Below, piece by piece: positions 1-8,785 of a DNA stretch of 64,000 bases. Both the position numbers and the translations under genes were made by a program. The stretch is from the NCBI GenBank assembly GCA_964550345.1, contig CAZJYZ010000013.1:7328-71327 (forward strand), in the 5' to 3' direction. The stretch is from JAAEUB01 sp964550345 (GTDB taxonomy: Bacteria; Pseudomonadota; Alphaproteobacteria; Rhodobacterales; Rhodobacteraceae). The notes under the pieces are model-generated. The model was not told where the DNA came from, searched no databases, and saw only the letters and a program-made list of their open reading frames with translations. Each line of letters opens with the position of its first letter. Position 1 is the stretch's first letter.

Positions 1-18
1 GTGTCTGCACCCTTTTTA

Positions 19-1116
19 TTAAGACTTTCTGCCTGATATCAGGTATTTTCCCCATATCAGGGCCAGACCGATCACCAGGGTTGAAATCAAAATCATTGGA
101 TCAAGTTGATTTGAACCTCCATTAATCGAGCTGCGTAAAACAGCGCCAACATGGTCAAATGGCAACCCCAGGCTTGCAGCCTGCAACCAGTCTGGTGCAG
201 CGGCCAGCGGGATCTGACTACCGCCTAGAGCACCCTGATAAAACACTACGGGTACCAGAATTATCAAACTCGGCAGGCCGACAAGTGCCAGCAAGCCGTT
301 GAACAACAACGAAATAACCACCATTAGCGCCCAACATGTCAGCCAGAATTGGATGAAACCATCAGCGGTACCGGCGGTCAAGCTAACGACGATTGCCAAC
401 ATCAAAGTTGCAATGCCCGAGGATATTATTGGCAAGAGGCTGGTCACCCCAGCTGCCCCCGGGCCGGAGGCTCCAACACCTTTCAGGCTCAGAAACGTCA
501 ATATAGCCCCGACCAAAGACGCAAGCCAGATGACAAATGCAGAGACAAAGGGGGCCATGCCTGAAGCATTCTCGGCTAAGGGATGTATCGTTTCGCTGGT
601 CACGGCGACAGGCAGTTCGGTGCCGGGCAATTGCCCTTTGGCGAAAGCCAGTCGGATACCTGTCACGGCTGCGGCAATCCCCGTAGTCAGCATCCCCGGT
701 AATTGCGCAGAGATCTGGCTTTCTGCCATCGTCAGGTGGCCGCCGTTAATCACCGAAAACGGAACCGGCTCATCGCCAATAATATCCTTGGTAAAGCTGG
801 GTGGTAGCAATAAAATAGCAACGATTTCCTCGGCCTCCAGGGCGGCACGCGCCGCGCCTTCAGTTTCAAACTCAACCAGCTTGAATGGAAAACGTTCTCC
901 AAACCCCTCGGCAAGTCGACTGCCCGCATTCAATGGCGGAATGCGGATGCCTTCATCTTGATTGACCAGTCCCAGTTGCAGGTTTTCGGCCAAACGTTCA
1001 GGGTTTGGCGGTGCCGAAAGATTAAACAAGGAAAAAATCAGGGCCATCATAACGGGCACCAAAATGATACCGGGGAACATTGGATGTTGTCTAAGGCTTT
1101 CGAAAGTCGCTCTCAT
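19..1116 (-). CDS. ABC-2/YhgE-Pip-like membrane protein
   Basis: The 365-residue protein has one N-terminal membrane helix (about residues 16-34), an extracytoplasmic domain of about 150 residues, and then about five membrane helices between residue 188 and the C-terminus. This is the topology of the YhgE/Pip and ABC-2 permease families, which move substrates or assemble surface components; the substrate cannot be read here. The start is supported by an AGGAGGAGG ribosome site just upstream of ATG. It lies 36 bases after the stop of the large OmpA-like gene and in the same direction, so it is probably the last gene of that envelope operon. No ATP-binding partner is visible in the window; one may lie beyond its left edge. 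Confidence 0.6.
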   Translation of the reverse strand: MRATFESLRQHPMFPGIILVPVMMALIFSLFNLSAPPNPERLAENLQLGLVNQDEGIRIPPLNAGSRLAEGFGERFPFKLVEFETEGAARAALEAEEIVAILLLPPSFTKDIIGDEPVPFSVINGGHLTMAESQISAQLPGMLTTGIAAAVTGIRLAFAKGQLPGTELPVAVTSETIHPLAENASGMAPFVSAFVIWLASLVGAILTFLSLKGVGASGPGAAGVTSLLPIISSGIATLMLAIVVSLTAGTADGFIQFWLTCWALMVVISLLFNGLLALVGLPSLIILVPVVFYQGALGGSQIPLAAAPDWLQAASLGLPFDHVGAVLRSSINGGSNQLDPMILISTLVIGLALIWGKYLISGRKS

Positions 1117-1152
1117 TGTCTCCTCCTCCTGCTTTAGTGCATGATTGTGATG

Positions 1153-3960
1153 TTACCGTTCAGTCAGTTTCAGCTCGATCCTTCTGTTTTGCGCACGTGC
1201 CTCCGGGCTGTCCCCGGCCGCGATCGGGCGAAATTCGCCAAAGCCAGCGGCAACCAGATGGGATGGGTCAAAGCCCAGCTCATCAATCATGTAGCGCACC
1301 ACCGACAATGCACGCCCTTGGCTCAGTTCCCAATTATCCGCGTATTTTCCGACGCCATTGAACTGTACATTGTCCGTATGCCCATCAACACGAATTACCC
1401 AATCTATCTCGGGCGGAATATCACCGGCGACGTCGGACAGGATCGCCGCTACATTTGCGATCTGCTCCTTGCCTTCATCAGCCAAATCTACATTACCGGT
1501 TTGAAACAAGACCTCAGACGAGAACACAAAGCGGTCCCCCACAATGCGAACCCCTTCGCGGCCTGCAAGTAACTCACGCAATTGCCCAAAGAACTCCGAG
1601 CGGAACCGTTCAAGCTTGCGCGCCTCTTCTTCCAGCCGAATGCGTTCGGCTTCTTCCAGCGCGGCGCGGCGGGTTTGCTCCGTCGCAACCCGCGCAAGGG
1701 CCGCATTCAACCGGTTGCCCAGCGCTTCGATCTGTACTTGCGATTCCGCATCTTTGGCCGAGCTTTCGTCGAGCAACAGGTTAAGCGTGCCTATTTGGGC
1801 GCGCAGCGAGGATAATTGCTGATTCAACAGCGCCACTTTGCGCGCCGCCTCGGCAGATGCAGCTTCTTCGCCGGACAGGGCCTGATTTGCCTGGGCCAAC
1901 AAAAGCGCGCGCTCTTCAGCCTTAGAAATGGCCCGCTGGGCCGCCTGTTCTGCCGCCAGCTTGGCGGCAAGGGCTGCGGACAATTGCGCCCGCAACTCGC
2001 CTTCGCTCCCGGCAGCCTCGCGCAGTGCTTCTGCTTCGGCCAGAGCTGCGGCCAGAGCATCCTCGGTGGAGAAAAGCCGCGCTGCCTGATCCTGATTTTC
2101 CAGCAGGGCCGCCGCTAACCGCGCATCAAGGTCCTGTTCAATGGCCTCGGCTGCAGCCAATAAAGTCAGGGTTTCTTCGGCCTTCTTGCGTTCCGCCTCC
2201 AGTGCCAGGGTCATGGCGGTCAGCTCGTCATTTGCCGAAGCAAGACGGTCTCGCAGGGCCGCCGCTGCAGCGGCTTCGGCCAGCCGCGCCGTTTCTTCTT
2301 CGCTGAGCGCGCTTTCTGTGCCGTCCAGCTGTGCCATCAGTGCCGCTGCAGCCGCTTTTTCAGCCAAAAGTGCGGCCTGTTCGTCGCTAAGTTTCTGAGA
2401 AAGCTCTGCCACTTGCCGGCGCAACGCCTCTGCCGCCGCAGCCTCGGCCAGCTTCGCTGTCTCCTCGGCGCTCAGACTTCTTTCAACCTCAGCCAAGCGG
2501 CGCCGCAATTCTTCCGCGGCTGCGAATTCCGCCAGCCGTGCAGCCTCCTGATCGCTCAGGCTGTCCTCAAGCCCGGCAAGTTGTTGGCGCAGCCGTTCCG
2601 CCGCTGCTGCTTCGGCCAAACGCGCTGCCTCTTCGTCGCTCAGGCTTGCCTCAACTTCCGCCAGCCGCTTGCGTAAACGCTCGGCCGCAGCCAACTGCGC
2701 CAAACGCTGGGCTTCAACGTTGCTCAACCCGGTTTCGGTCTCTTCCAGCCGTTTTCGAAGGGCAGCCGCAGCCGCAGCTTCCACTAGTCGGTTCGCTTCG
2801 GATTCGCTCAGGCCCGCTTCTGTCGTATCAAGTCGGGCGCGCAACTCATCGGCCGTGGCGTTAGCCAGGGTACGCCCTGCCACCTCTTCGGCCAGACGTG
2901 CCTCCAGTTCCACAATAGCGGCGCGTAAAGCATCCGCGTCGGCCACGGTGACAACGTGGCTTGCGGTTTCTTCGGCCAGGCGGGCCTCCAACTCAACAAT
3001 AGCCAGGCGCAGGTCTTCAGCGTTTGACAGAGAAGCACTCAGTTCAGCATCCCGGTCCGCAAGCGCCAATCTGGTAAGGCGCAGATCATCGCGCAGATCA
3101 GCCGCCTGTTCAGCCCCGGTTTCCAACTGGGCCAGAGCGGTCACCAATGAAGCGTCTTTTGCGGTCACATCCTCCTGCAAGGCGGCGATCAAAGTCTGAA
3201 GCTCAACCGCTTTTTCCGCATCCGCCTGCGATTGGGCCAGCATCTGGGCAAGCGTGGCATCGCGTGATGCCACATCCGTGCGCAAATCCTCGATCAATGC
3301 CTCAAGCGCTTCACGCCTTGCCGCTGCCAAACGGGCAGCCTCGACGCCTGCGTCAATCTCATCGCGCGCCTGTGCCAGAGCAAGGTTCAACGCCTCTTCT
3401 TCGGTAATCAGCCGGGCGTTTGCGGCCTCCAGATCCTCGATCCGGGCCGCCAGACGCGTGCCTTCCTCAAGCGCGCTGTCACGTTCCCCTTCAAGCGCTT
3501 CCACCTGCGCCAGCAAGGTTACGCCTTCGGCGCGGGCGGTATCGCGTTCCGACAAAAGAGTGGCAACCTGCGCTTCGAAACTTGTGATACGTGCTGCCTG
3601 CGCAGCAAGATCTGCCGCCTGTTCTTCGTTCGTCGTAGTCAGCTGGGCAATCAAAGCGGCCTGTGCATCCGAGATGTTGCGCGCCTGCGCCAGAGTTGCG
3701 CCAAGCTGCCCGACTTCGGTTTCCAGCTCGGCTGTCCGGTTACGTTCCAGCCCCAGCGCATCGGCCAGCTCGGCCACCTGCAAGGAGAGTTGATCAAGTT
3801 CACTTTCCTGCCCTGAGATAGTTTCGCGCAAAACAAATTGCACCACCATGAAAATGGTCAGAACGAACATCAGTACCAGCAAGAGGGCCGTCATCGCATC
3901 AACAAAACCCGGCCAGATAGAGCCTGACACGCGTTGTGTTGATCTGCGGGTAAGGGCCAT
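1153..3960 (-). CDS. MotB/OmpA-like protein with giant coiled coil
   Basis: This 935-residue protein has a short cytoplasmic N-terminus, one membrane helix (about residues 22-44) and an aspartate (D21) just before it, the position where MotB-type stators carry their proton-binding Asp. Residues about 50-790 are Ala/Glu/Leu-rich, contain no proline and form heptad-type coiled coil, including seven exact-length 28-residue repeats at 384-579. The C-terminus (about 800-935) is an OmpA/MotB peptidoglycan-binding domain with the DGHTDN motif and a terminal NRRIELKL segment. It follows the ExbB/MotA-like gene by 3 bases, so the two probably form an ion-driven stator anchored to peptidoglycan. The coil is far longer than in MotB or TolR. 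The exact function is unknown. Confidence 0.75.
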   Translation of the reverse strand: MALTRRSTQRVSGSIWPGFVDAMTALLLVLMFVLTIFMVVQFVLRETISGQESELDQLSLQVAELADALGLERNRTAELETEVGQLGATLAQARNISDAQAALIAQLTTTNEEQAADLAAQAARITSFEAQVATLLSERDTARAEGVTLLAQVEALEGERDSALEEGTRLAARIEDLEAANARLITEEEALNLALAQARDEIDAGVEAARLAAARREALEALIEDLRTDVASRDATLAQMLAQSQADAEKAVELQTLIAALQEDVTAKDASLVTALAQLETGAEQAADLRDDLRLTRLALADRDAELSASLSNAEDLRLAIVELEARLAEETASHVVTVADADALRAAIVELEARLAEEVAGRTLANATADELRARLDTTEAGLSESEANRLVEAAAAAALRKRLEETETGLSNVEAQRLAQLAAAERLRKRLAEVEASLSDEEAARLAEAAAAERLRQQLAGLEDSLSDQEAARLAEFAAAEELRRRLAEVERSLSAEETAKLAEAAAAEALRRQVAELSQKLSDEQAALLAEKAAAAALMAQLDGTESALSEEETARLAEAAAAAALRDRLASANDELTAMTLALEAERKKAEETLTLLAAAEAIEQDLDARLAAALLENQDQAARLFSTEDALAAALAEAEALREAAGSEGELRAQLSAALAAKLAAEQAAQRAISKAEERALLLAQANQALSGEEAASAEAARKVALLNQQLSSLRAQIGTLNLLLDESSAKDAESQVQIEALGNRLNAALARVATEQTRRAALEEAERIRLEEEARKLERFRSEFFGQLRELLAGREGVRIVGDRFVFSSEVLFQTGNVDLADEGKEQIANVAAILSDVAGDIPPEIDWVIRVDGHTDNVQFNGVGKYADNWELSQGRALSVVRYMIDELGFDPSHLVAAGFGEFRPIAAGDSPEARAQNRRIELKLTER
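2224..2811 (-). repeat. Seven 84-bp in-frame repeats
   Basis: Seven consecutive 28-residue units, each starting Leu-Ser-x-x-Glu-x-x-x-Leu and carrying a run of alanines followed by a Leu-Arg segment, occupy residues 384-579 of the OmpA-like protein. Twenty-eight residues equal four heptads, so the repeat keeps the coiled-coil register. The copies have diverged in sequence, but none has gained or lost a residue. Confidence 0.85.
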
Positions 3961-3963
3961 GGT

Positions 3964-5208
3964 CTAGCCCCGCCCGCCCCGCCCAACGGGGCCGCCTAAT
4001 TGTCGAATAGCTTTGGTGAGCGCGGCAATATCAGCCCGCAGCTCGGCCTGGCTTTCCTGCCGGCCCGCAGACATCTCTTCCAGAATGCGCAGAAGCTGCA
4101 CGTCGATCGACCGCAGGCGCATGCGGCTTTCCGCGTCTGAATGTGCGCCGTCCTCTTCCGCGGCCTGTGCCTGCACCTCGAGGGCGGCAATCATCCGCTC
4201 CTGTCCGTCGGCGATGCGTAGTAAAACCGGGGTTGAAACACCTTCATCGTCGATCCGTTGCGCCAGACGCTCAACCGCATCTGCCAATTTTCCCAAACGT
4301 TCGTCGACCAATGACCGGCTCGCATCGCTTTGGGTAAAGAGGGACTGCAGCGCGTCCATCTGCTCGGCCAAATGCACCATAAGCGCGCCGGCATTCCCGC
4401 CAGTTACTTGTGGCATCAACGTGGCTGCGCCCGTGACTTCGCCGTCCCCGTCGCTGTCAATAGGCGCCGCCCCCAGCCGGGTGATGGTGGAAAGCCATTC
4501 CTCAAGCTCGCGGTAGAACCGGTTCTGCCCATGACTTGCGAACAGCTCCAGCAGACCGACGATCAAGGACCCGGCCAGACCTAAGAGTGAAGATGAGAAG
4601 GCCGTGCCCATGCCACCAAGCTGTGATTCAAGCCCATTCATCAGACGGCTGAAGACCTCAACCCCGGTATCATTTTCACCCGGAGCCAGGGATTTGATTG
4701 TCTCGACCATTGCCGGAACAGTGGTGGCCAAACCAAAGAAAGTCCCCAAAAGCCCGAGAAATATCAGCAGGTTAACGATGTACCGGGTGATATCGCGGTC
4801 TTCATCGATGCGCGTGGCCACAGAATCGAGAATAGAGCGTGAAGACGATGCCCCGATATGCTTGCCTGCGCCGTGACCACGCAGCAATGCCGCAAGGGGG
4901 GCCAGCAGGCGCGGCGCTTTGACAAATTCATGCCCAGGATTGCCCGCCGCGAAGCCTTCGATCCAGCTGACAGAGGTGAAAATCTGATAGACCTGTGCAA
5001 AACAGGCAATCACCCCGATGCCAAAAACGAACAGGATAAACCCGTTCAGGTAGAGGTTTGCAAAAAATACCGGCAGCAGTAAGGAACGAACCGCAAACCC
5101 GCCGAAACCGGCAAGCGCAATCACCATCAGAATCAGAATGATCTGACGTGCGGGTTTCGAAAAGAACGGCTCGGTCCCTTTGTCAGAACCGTATTCCGGC
5201 TGCTCCAA
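3964..5208 (-). CDS. MotA/TolQ/ExbB-family proton channel
   Basis: The 414-residue protein has predicted membrane helices at about residues 23-43, 50-72, 143-165 and 200-223. The last pair carries the small-residue-rich MotA/TolQ/ExbB channel signature (a LGLLGTFFGL segment and a GTAFSSSLLGLAGS segment). About 190 cytoplasmic residues follow, rich in charged helix. ExbB-type proteins form the pentameric ring of proton-driven motors, with a MotB/TolR/ExbD partner; here the partner is the next gene, 3 bases downstream. It is longer than TolQ (about 230 residues) because of its extra N-terminal helix and C-terminal tail. There is no TolR, TolA or TonB nearby, so this is not the Tol or Ton system. 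The work driven is unknown. Confidence 0.75.
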   Translation of the reverse strand: MEQPEYGSDKGTEPFFSKPARQIILILMVIALAGFGGFAVRSLLLPVFFANLYLNGFILFVFGIGVIACFAQVYQIFTSVSWIEGFAAGNPGHEFVKAPRLLAPLAALLRGHGAGKHIGASSSRSILDSVATRIDEDRDITRYIVNLLIFLGLLGTFFGLATTVPAMVETIKSLAPGENDTGVEVFSRLMNGLESQLGGMGTAFSSSLLGLAGSLIVGLLELFASHGQNRFYRELEEWLSTITRLGAAPIDSDGDGEVTGAATLMPQVTGGNAGALMVHLAEQMDALQSLFTQSDASRSLVDERLGKLADAVERLAQRIDDEGVSTPVLLRIADGQERMIAALEVQAQAAEEDGAHSDAESRMRLRSIDVQLLRILEEMSAGRQESQAELRADIAALTKAIRQLGGPVGRGGRG

Positions 5209-5286
5209 TTGGGTTTGCCCTTATTGTTTTCTGCTTTCTTTGCTTGCACGATAGGCTTTGATTGGCGCTCTGCCAAGCAAGGATTG

Positions 5287-5835
5287 TCATTTGTCCACCG
5301 CAATCAGTTGCCGCACCCGCTCAGCCAGCCATGAAATGTCCCCGTCTTCGATGCCTAACTCGCTTAAATGCTGGTGGGTATTCATCAGGTAATCGGCGTT
5401 TGAACCACGCCCGCCATGTGCCTTGGCGATCACAACGGCCTGTTCTTCCAAGGTCAAGGCACCACTATATTGCACGTGTGTCGGGTTGATTACATAAGTG
5501 ACAGCCGCGACTTGCCGGCCCTCAGCCAGGGCTATTGTCAGGTTTTTCTCCAGATAGGCGTAAGAAACCAGCTCACGCTCACGTAAAACCTGCATAGTCT
5601 GCTCCTCACTGCCGGGTGTCACCCGAAAGGCCAGCCCGGTGCAGTCTTCACCCAAACTTTCATCCAACGCCAGCACCAGACCGGGCCGGGCCTCGGTGCC
5701 ACGATGATGGATCGACCGCATGGTGAAACCACGCCGGTACCCTGACAACGTAGCAATTTCTGCCTCGACATGATCAAAGTCCGGGTGCCACATCAGTGAC
5801 CCATATCCGAAAATCCACAGATCATTTTCACGCAT
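5287..5835 (-). CDS. chaC: ChaC-type gamma-glutamylcyclotransferase
   Basis: The 182-residue protein carries the family signature FGYGSLMW at residues 9-16 and a RERELVSYAYLEK segment that should hold the catalytic glutamate. ChaC enzymes release 5-oxoproline and Cys-Gly from glutathione in the cytoplasm. Its length matches bacterial ChaC. It lies upstream of the ExbB-like gene with a 78-base gap and diverges from the DUF2125 gene, so it may be the first gene of a minus-strand transcript, but nothing ties it functionally to the envelope genes. Confidence 0.85.
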   Translation of the reverse strand: MRENDLWIFGYGSLMWHPDFDHVEAEIATLSGYRRGFTMRSIHHRGTEARPGLVLALDESLGEDCTGLAFRVTPGSEEQTMQVLRERELVSYAYLEKNLTIALAEGRQVAAVTYVINPTHVQYSGALTLEEQAVVIAKAHGGRGSNADYLMNTHQHLSELGIEDGDISWLAERVRQLIAVDK

Positions 5836-5895
5836 GTGCTGGCCCTACCTTCGCGAGAGCTATAAAGAAGCGCCGAGGTTAGTAAAAGGGTCGCC

Positions 5896-6897
5896 ATGCG
5901 CACGCTGACAATTTTGGTAGTTATCGCTGTAACTCTGTGGGGCGGCTATTGGCTGATCGGCTCCACAGCGATGGAAAGCGGGCTTTCTGCGTGGTTCGAC
6001 CAGCGGCGCGATGAGGGCTGGCAAGCCGACTTTAGCGCCTTGAATACCAGCGGTTTCCCCAATCGCTTTGACACAACGATAGAAGATCTTGAACTGGCCG
6101 ACCCGACCACCGGGCTGGCATGGGCAGCACCCTTCTTTCAGATCTTCGCCCTGAGCTATCGCCCCGGGCATATCATCGCCATCTGGCCGGATCAGCAAAC
6201 CATAGCCACGCCTGAGGAACGTATCACCATTGCGTCGAGCAATATGCGCGGCTCGCTGGTGTTTAACGAAACCACAGACCTCAACCTCAATCGCACTTCG
6301 ATTGTGCTTGAGGGCATGGGTTTCACCTCGACCAAAGGTTGGTCCAGCTATCTTGAAAACGGCCAGCTGGCTATGCGTCAGGTTGAGGGCGCCGAAAACA
6401 CCTATCAGGTGTATTTCGAGGCAAAGGGCATCACTCCAGCTTCGGAGTTCATGAAGAACCTCGGGAACATCGAACATCTGACCGGCATTATTCAGGGTCT
6501 GACCATTGATGCACAGATCACCTTTGACGCGCCGTGGGACCGGTTTGCGATTGAGCGGGGGCGGCCACAGATCACGGCGATTGACCTGAAGCTCTTACAA
6601 GCAGATTGGGGGCAGCTTGATCTGCGCATGGCAGGGGAACTTGAGGTCGACAGCGAAGGCACGCCCACGGGGCAGATCACCGTGAAGGCCAAGAACTGGC
6701 GCGAGATGGTGGCGCTGGCCCAGCAGACGGGATTGCTGCCCGAAGCTATCGTCCCAACGGTCGAAGATACGCTGGCCTTTCTGGCGACCCTTTCAGGGGA
6801 CAAGGCGACGATAGACACGCCGCTGACCTTCCGCGGTGGTTATATCGCTTTTGGACCGGTGCCCCTTGGTCCCGCTCCTGATCTGACGATCCGATAA
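5896..6897 (+). CDS. DUF2125 family protein
   Basis: The 333-residue protein has an N-terminal signal anchor (about residues 3-20) followed by a beta-rich extracytoplasmic body, in keeping with the DUF2125 family common in Alphaproteobacteria. Its function is unknown; the fold resembles large periplasmic or outer-membrane-assembly proteins only in a general way. It is a single plus-strand gene diverging from the chaC-type gene, with 60 bases between the starts. Confidence 0.75.
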   Translation: MRTLTILVVIAVTLWGGYWLIGSTAMESGLSAWFDQRRDEGWQADFSALNTSGFPNRFDTTIEDLELADPTTGLAWAAPFFQIFALSYRPGHIIAIWPDQQTIATPEERITIASSNMRGSLVFNETTDLNLNRTSIVLEGMGFTSTKGWSSYLENGQLAMRQVEGAENTYQVYFEAKGITPASEFMKNLGNIEHLTGIIQGLTIDAQITFDAPWDRFAIERGRPQITAIDLKLLQADWGQLDLRMAGELEVDSEGTPTGQITVKAKNWREMVALAQQTGLLPEAIVPTVEDTLAFLATLSGDKATIDTPLTFRGGYIAFGPVPLGPAPDLTIR

Positions 6898-6915
6898 GGC
6901 AGAAAAGAGATTTTA

Positions 6916-6949
6916 GGCCTTCGGCAAGGATATTTATTGCAAGAGGAAG
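6916..6949 (+). repeat. Dispersed intergenic element, copy A
   Basis: Just downstream of the DUF2125 gene lies a small GCC-TTCG-GC-type hairpin followed by an AAGGATATTT core and then GCAAGAGGAAG. The same arrangement appears at 22003-22055 and 30867-30900. The element lies between convergent genes, where it may influence transcript ends. Confidence 0.6.
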
Positions 6950-7006
6950 TGGGTGCGCGCCTAATCGGCAAGACACGTTGCGTTGCGCTTAGCCGCCGCT
7001 CTGAAC

Positions 7007-7858
7007 TTACTGACAATAGGGTCCAGAACGATAGCGGGCGGTATCCACATGGATATGGTCCTGATGATAACGGTCGGCATCGGGACCCAAAACCGTACCG
7101 AACGGGCCACAGGCAGAGGCATGCATGGCACGAATGATCTTGCGGTCGCGCCGGTCATGCCAGCCTTCCAGCACTGTGATCAGATCTCCGTTGTTCAGCA
7201 CGATACCGGCAACATCCACCGCATGCCCCTTGCCATGCTCGGATATGCGTGCACCCGGGCGGTTGTTGCGGGTACGGCAGGAATAATCTGCAATAACCTT
7301 GAGCGCCTCCAGCCCACCGCCACGGCGCCCAACCGCAGGTCTTACGCCGGCCCGCACCCAGTTATTCAGTGCTGTGGCTGTGGTGCAGTCCATGATGGCG
7401 GGTCGTGTCAGCCGCACGCCGGAAACCGCGCTAACCCGCACAGGATCCGCCACCCCGCAACCGGGCAACTTGCCTGCTATGGCGTTGATTTCTTCACCCC
7501 GGATCTGTCGATTTCCGCAGATTGACCCTGTCCGACCCGTCTGCCGTTCCGGTTGGCTCCGCGCCGCTGATTGGGTCACAATTGCCGGGCGCGGTGCGGG
7601 GCGCGGCGACAGGGCTATCGCCAGATCAGGAAGGAAACCTGGCGCCTCGACAACCCGCCTTTGCGGCGGCGTTCGAAACAGGTTTTGCAGGATCACCCCT
7701 AGCCCGGCCTCTTGCGCACGGGTAGAAGGATGAACAGGCGACGATACCGAAACAGGGCGCGGCTCCGGACGCGGCGAGGTAAGCGGTGCGCCCGCGCCAG
7801 CAACCACAATCGCACATAGTAACAAAATGGTACGGCCTATGACGGGCCGGACCCTCAC
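7007..7858 (-). CDS. Extensin-like C-terminal domain peptidase
   Basis: The 283-residue secreted protein starts with GTG in a 4-base overlap with the upstream tyrC-like gene. It has an N-terminal hydrophobic signal (about residues 8-24), a Pro/Arg-rich linker, and an extensin-like C-terminal domain from about residue 100. The motifs SEHGKGHAVD and HQDHIHVD give the His/Asp/His metal-binding set of LAS-type (D-Ala-D-Ala, M15-like) peptidases. A role in trimming peptidoglycan crosslinks in the periplasm is likely. Four cysteines could form disulfides. Its place in a transcript with tyrC and hisC probably reflects co-transcription and not shared chemistry. Confidence 0.8.
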   Translation of the reverse strand: MRVRPVIGRTILLLCAIVVAGAGAPLTSPRPEPRPVSVSSPVHPSTRAQEAGLGVILQNLFRTPPQRRVVEAPGFLPDLAIALSPRPAPRPAIVTQSAARSQPERQTGRTGSICGNRQIRGEEINAIAGKLPGCGVADPVRVSAVSGVRLTRPAIMDCTTATALNNWVRAGVRPAVGRRGGGLEALKVIADYSCRTRNNRPGARISEHGKGHAVDVAGIVLNNGDLITVLEGWHDRRDRKIIRAMHASACGPFGTVLGPDADRYHQDHIHVDTARYRSGPYCQ

Positions 7859-8784
7859 TCTGGCAGGCCGCCGCCGCCTGCCCGGCCAAAGTCCGGCGCG
7901 TCCGTGTCCTGACCGGCCTCGATAATACCCCGACGGATAGCGCGGGTATGGGTGAAATAATCAAAGAGCATTTCCCCGTCCCCGGTGCGAATGGCGCGCT
8001 GCAGGGCGAATAATTCCTCGGTAAAGCGCCCCAGAATTTCCAGTGTTGCCTCTTTGTTATTCAAAAACACATCGCGCCACATGGTCGGATCCGAGGCGGC
8101 GATCCGGGTGAAATCACGAAAGCCTGCAGCTGAGAACTTTATCACCTCGTAATCGGTCACCCGGCGCAGGTCGTCAGCAACCCCAACCATTGTATAGGCG
8201 ATCAGGTGCGGCGCGTGGCTGGTCACAGCACAGACCAGATCGTGGTGTGCAGCCTCCATGCGTTCAACCTGTGCACCCATCGCAATCCACAACGCTTCCA
8301 GGCGCTGCACCGCGGTCGGGTCACTACCTTCGACCGGTACCAGCAGGCACCAGCGATTGTCGAAAAGTTCGGCAAACCCTGAATGTGGTCCGGATTTTTC
8401 GGTGCCCGCCATTGGATGTCCGGCGATAAAATGTACCCCTTCAGGCAGGTGCGGACCCACGGCCTCGATCACAGCTTGCTTGACCGAGCCGACATCCGTC
8501 ACCGTCGAGCCTGGCGAAAGATACGGCGCGATTTCGGCCGCAACGCCCCCCATCGCCCCAACAGGGACGGCCAGTACAACCAGATCGGCCCCCTTGACCG
8601 CCTCTACCGCGCTGTCCTCAACCCGGTCGCAAAAACCCAGCTCGCGCACGGTATCACGGGTCTCAGCGGATCTGGCATAGCCCACAATTTCGCCCGCTAG
8701 CCCGGCCCGTCGTATGGCCTTCGCCATCGATCCAGCGATCAATCCCAACCCGATCAAGGTAACTCGATTGTAGATCTGGGTCAT
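7855..8784 (-). CDS. tyrC: Prephenate/arogenate dehydrogenase
   Basis: The 309-residue protein has an N-terminal NAD(P)-binding fold (LIGLGLIAGS, residues 11-20) and the family motif HPMAGTEKSGP near residue 125. Enzymes of this family oxidatively decarboxylate prephenate and/or arogenate on the way to tyrosine in the cytoplasm. It begins 1 base after the end of hisC and overlaps the extensin-like gene by 4 bases, so all three are one operon. HisC-type transaminases often serve the prephenate or hydroxyphenylpyruvate step in Alphaproteobacteria, which fits the pairing. Whether it prefers prephenate or arogenate cannot be read from the sequence. Confidence 0.88.
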   Translation of the reverse strand: MTQIYNRVTLIGLGLIAGSMAKAIRRAGLAGEIVGYARSAETRDTVRELGFCDRVEDSAVEAVKGADLVVLAVPVGAMGGVAAEIAPYLSPGSTVTDVGSVKQAVIEAVGPHLPEGVHFIAGHPMAGTEKSGPHSGFAELFDNRWCLLVPVEGSDPTAVQRLEALWIAMGAQVERMEAAHHDLVCAVTSHAPHLIAYTMVGVADDLRRVTDYEVIKFSAAGFRDFTRIAASDPTMWRDVFLNNKEATLEILGRFTEELFALQRAIRTGDGEMLFDYFTHTRAIRRGIIEAGQDTDAPDFGRAGGGGLPE

Positions 8785-8785
8785 A

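Noticed and set aside
2669..3199. Long plus-strand frames inside the OmpA-like gene
   Set aside because: Ala/Ser/Arg-rich shadows produced by the biased codon pattern of the opposite-strand coiled coil.
1153..5208. Zorya-type defence genes (ZorA/ZorB)
   Set aside because: The channel and OmpA-like pair fits in outline, but the long coil is on the B-type protein and no ZorC, ZorD or ZorE gene is adjacent.
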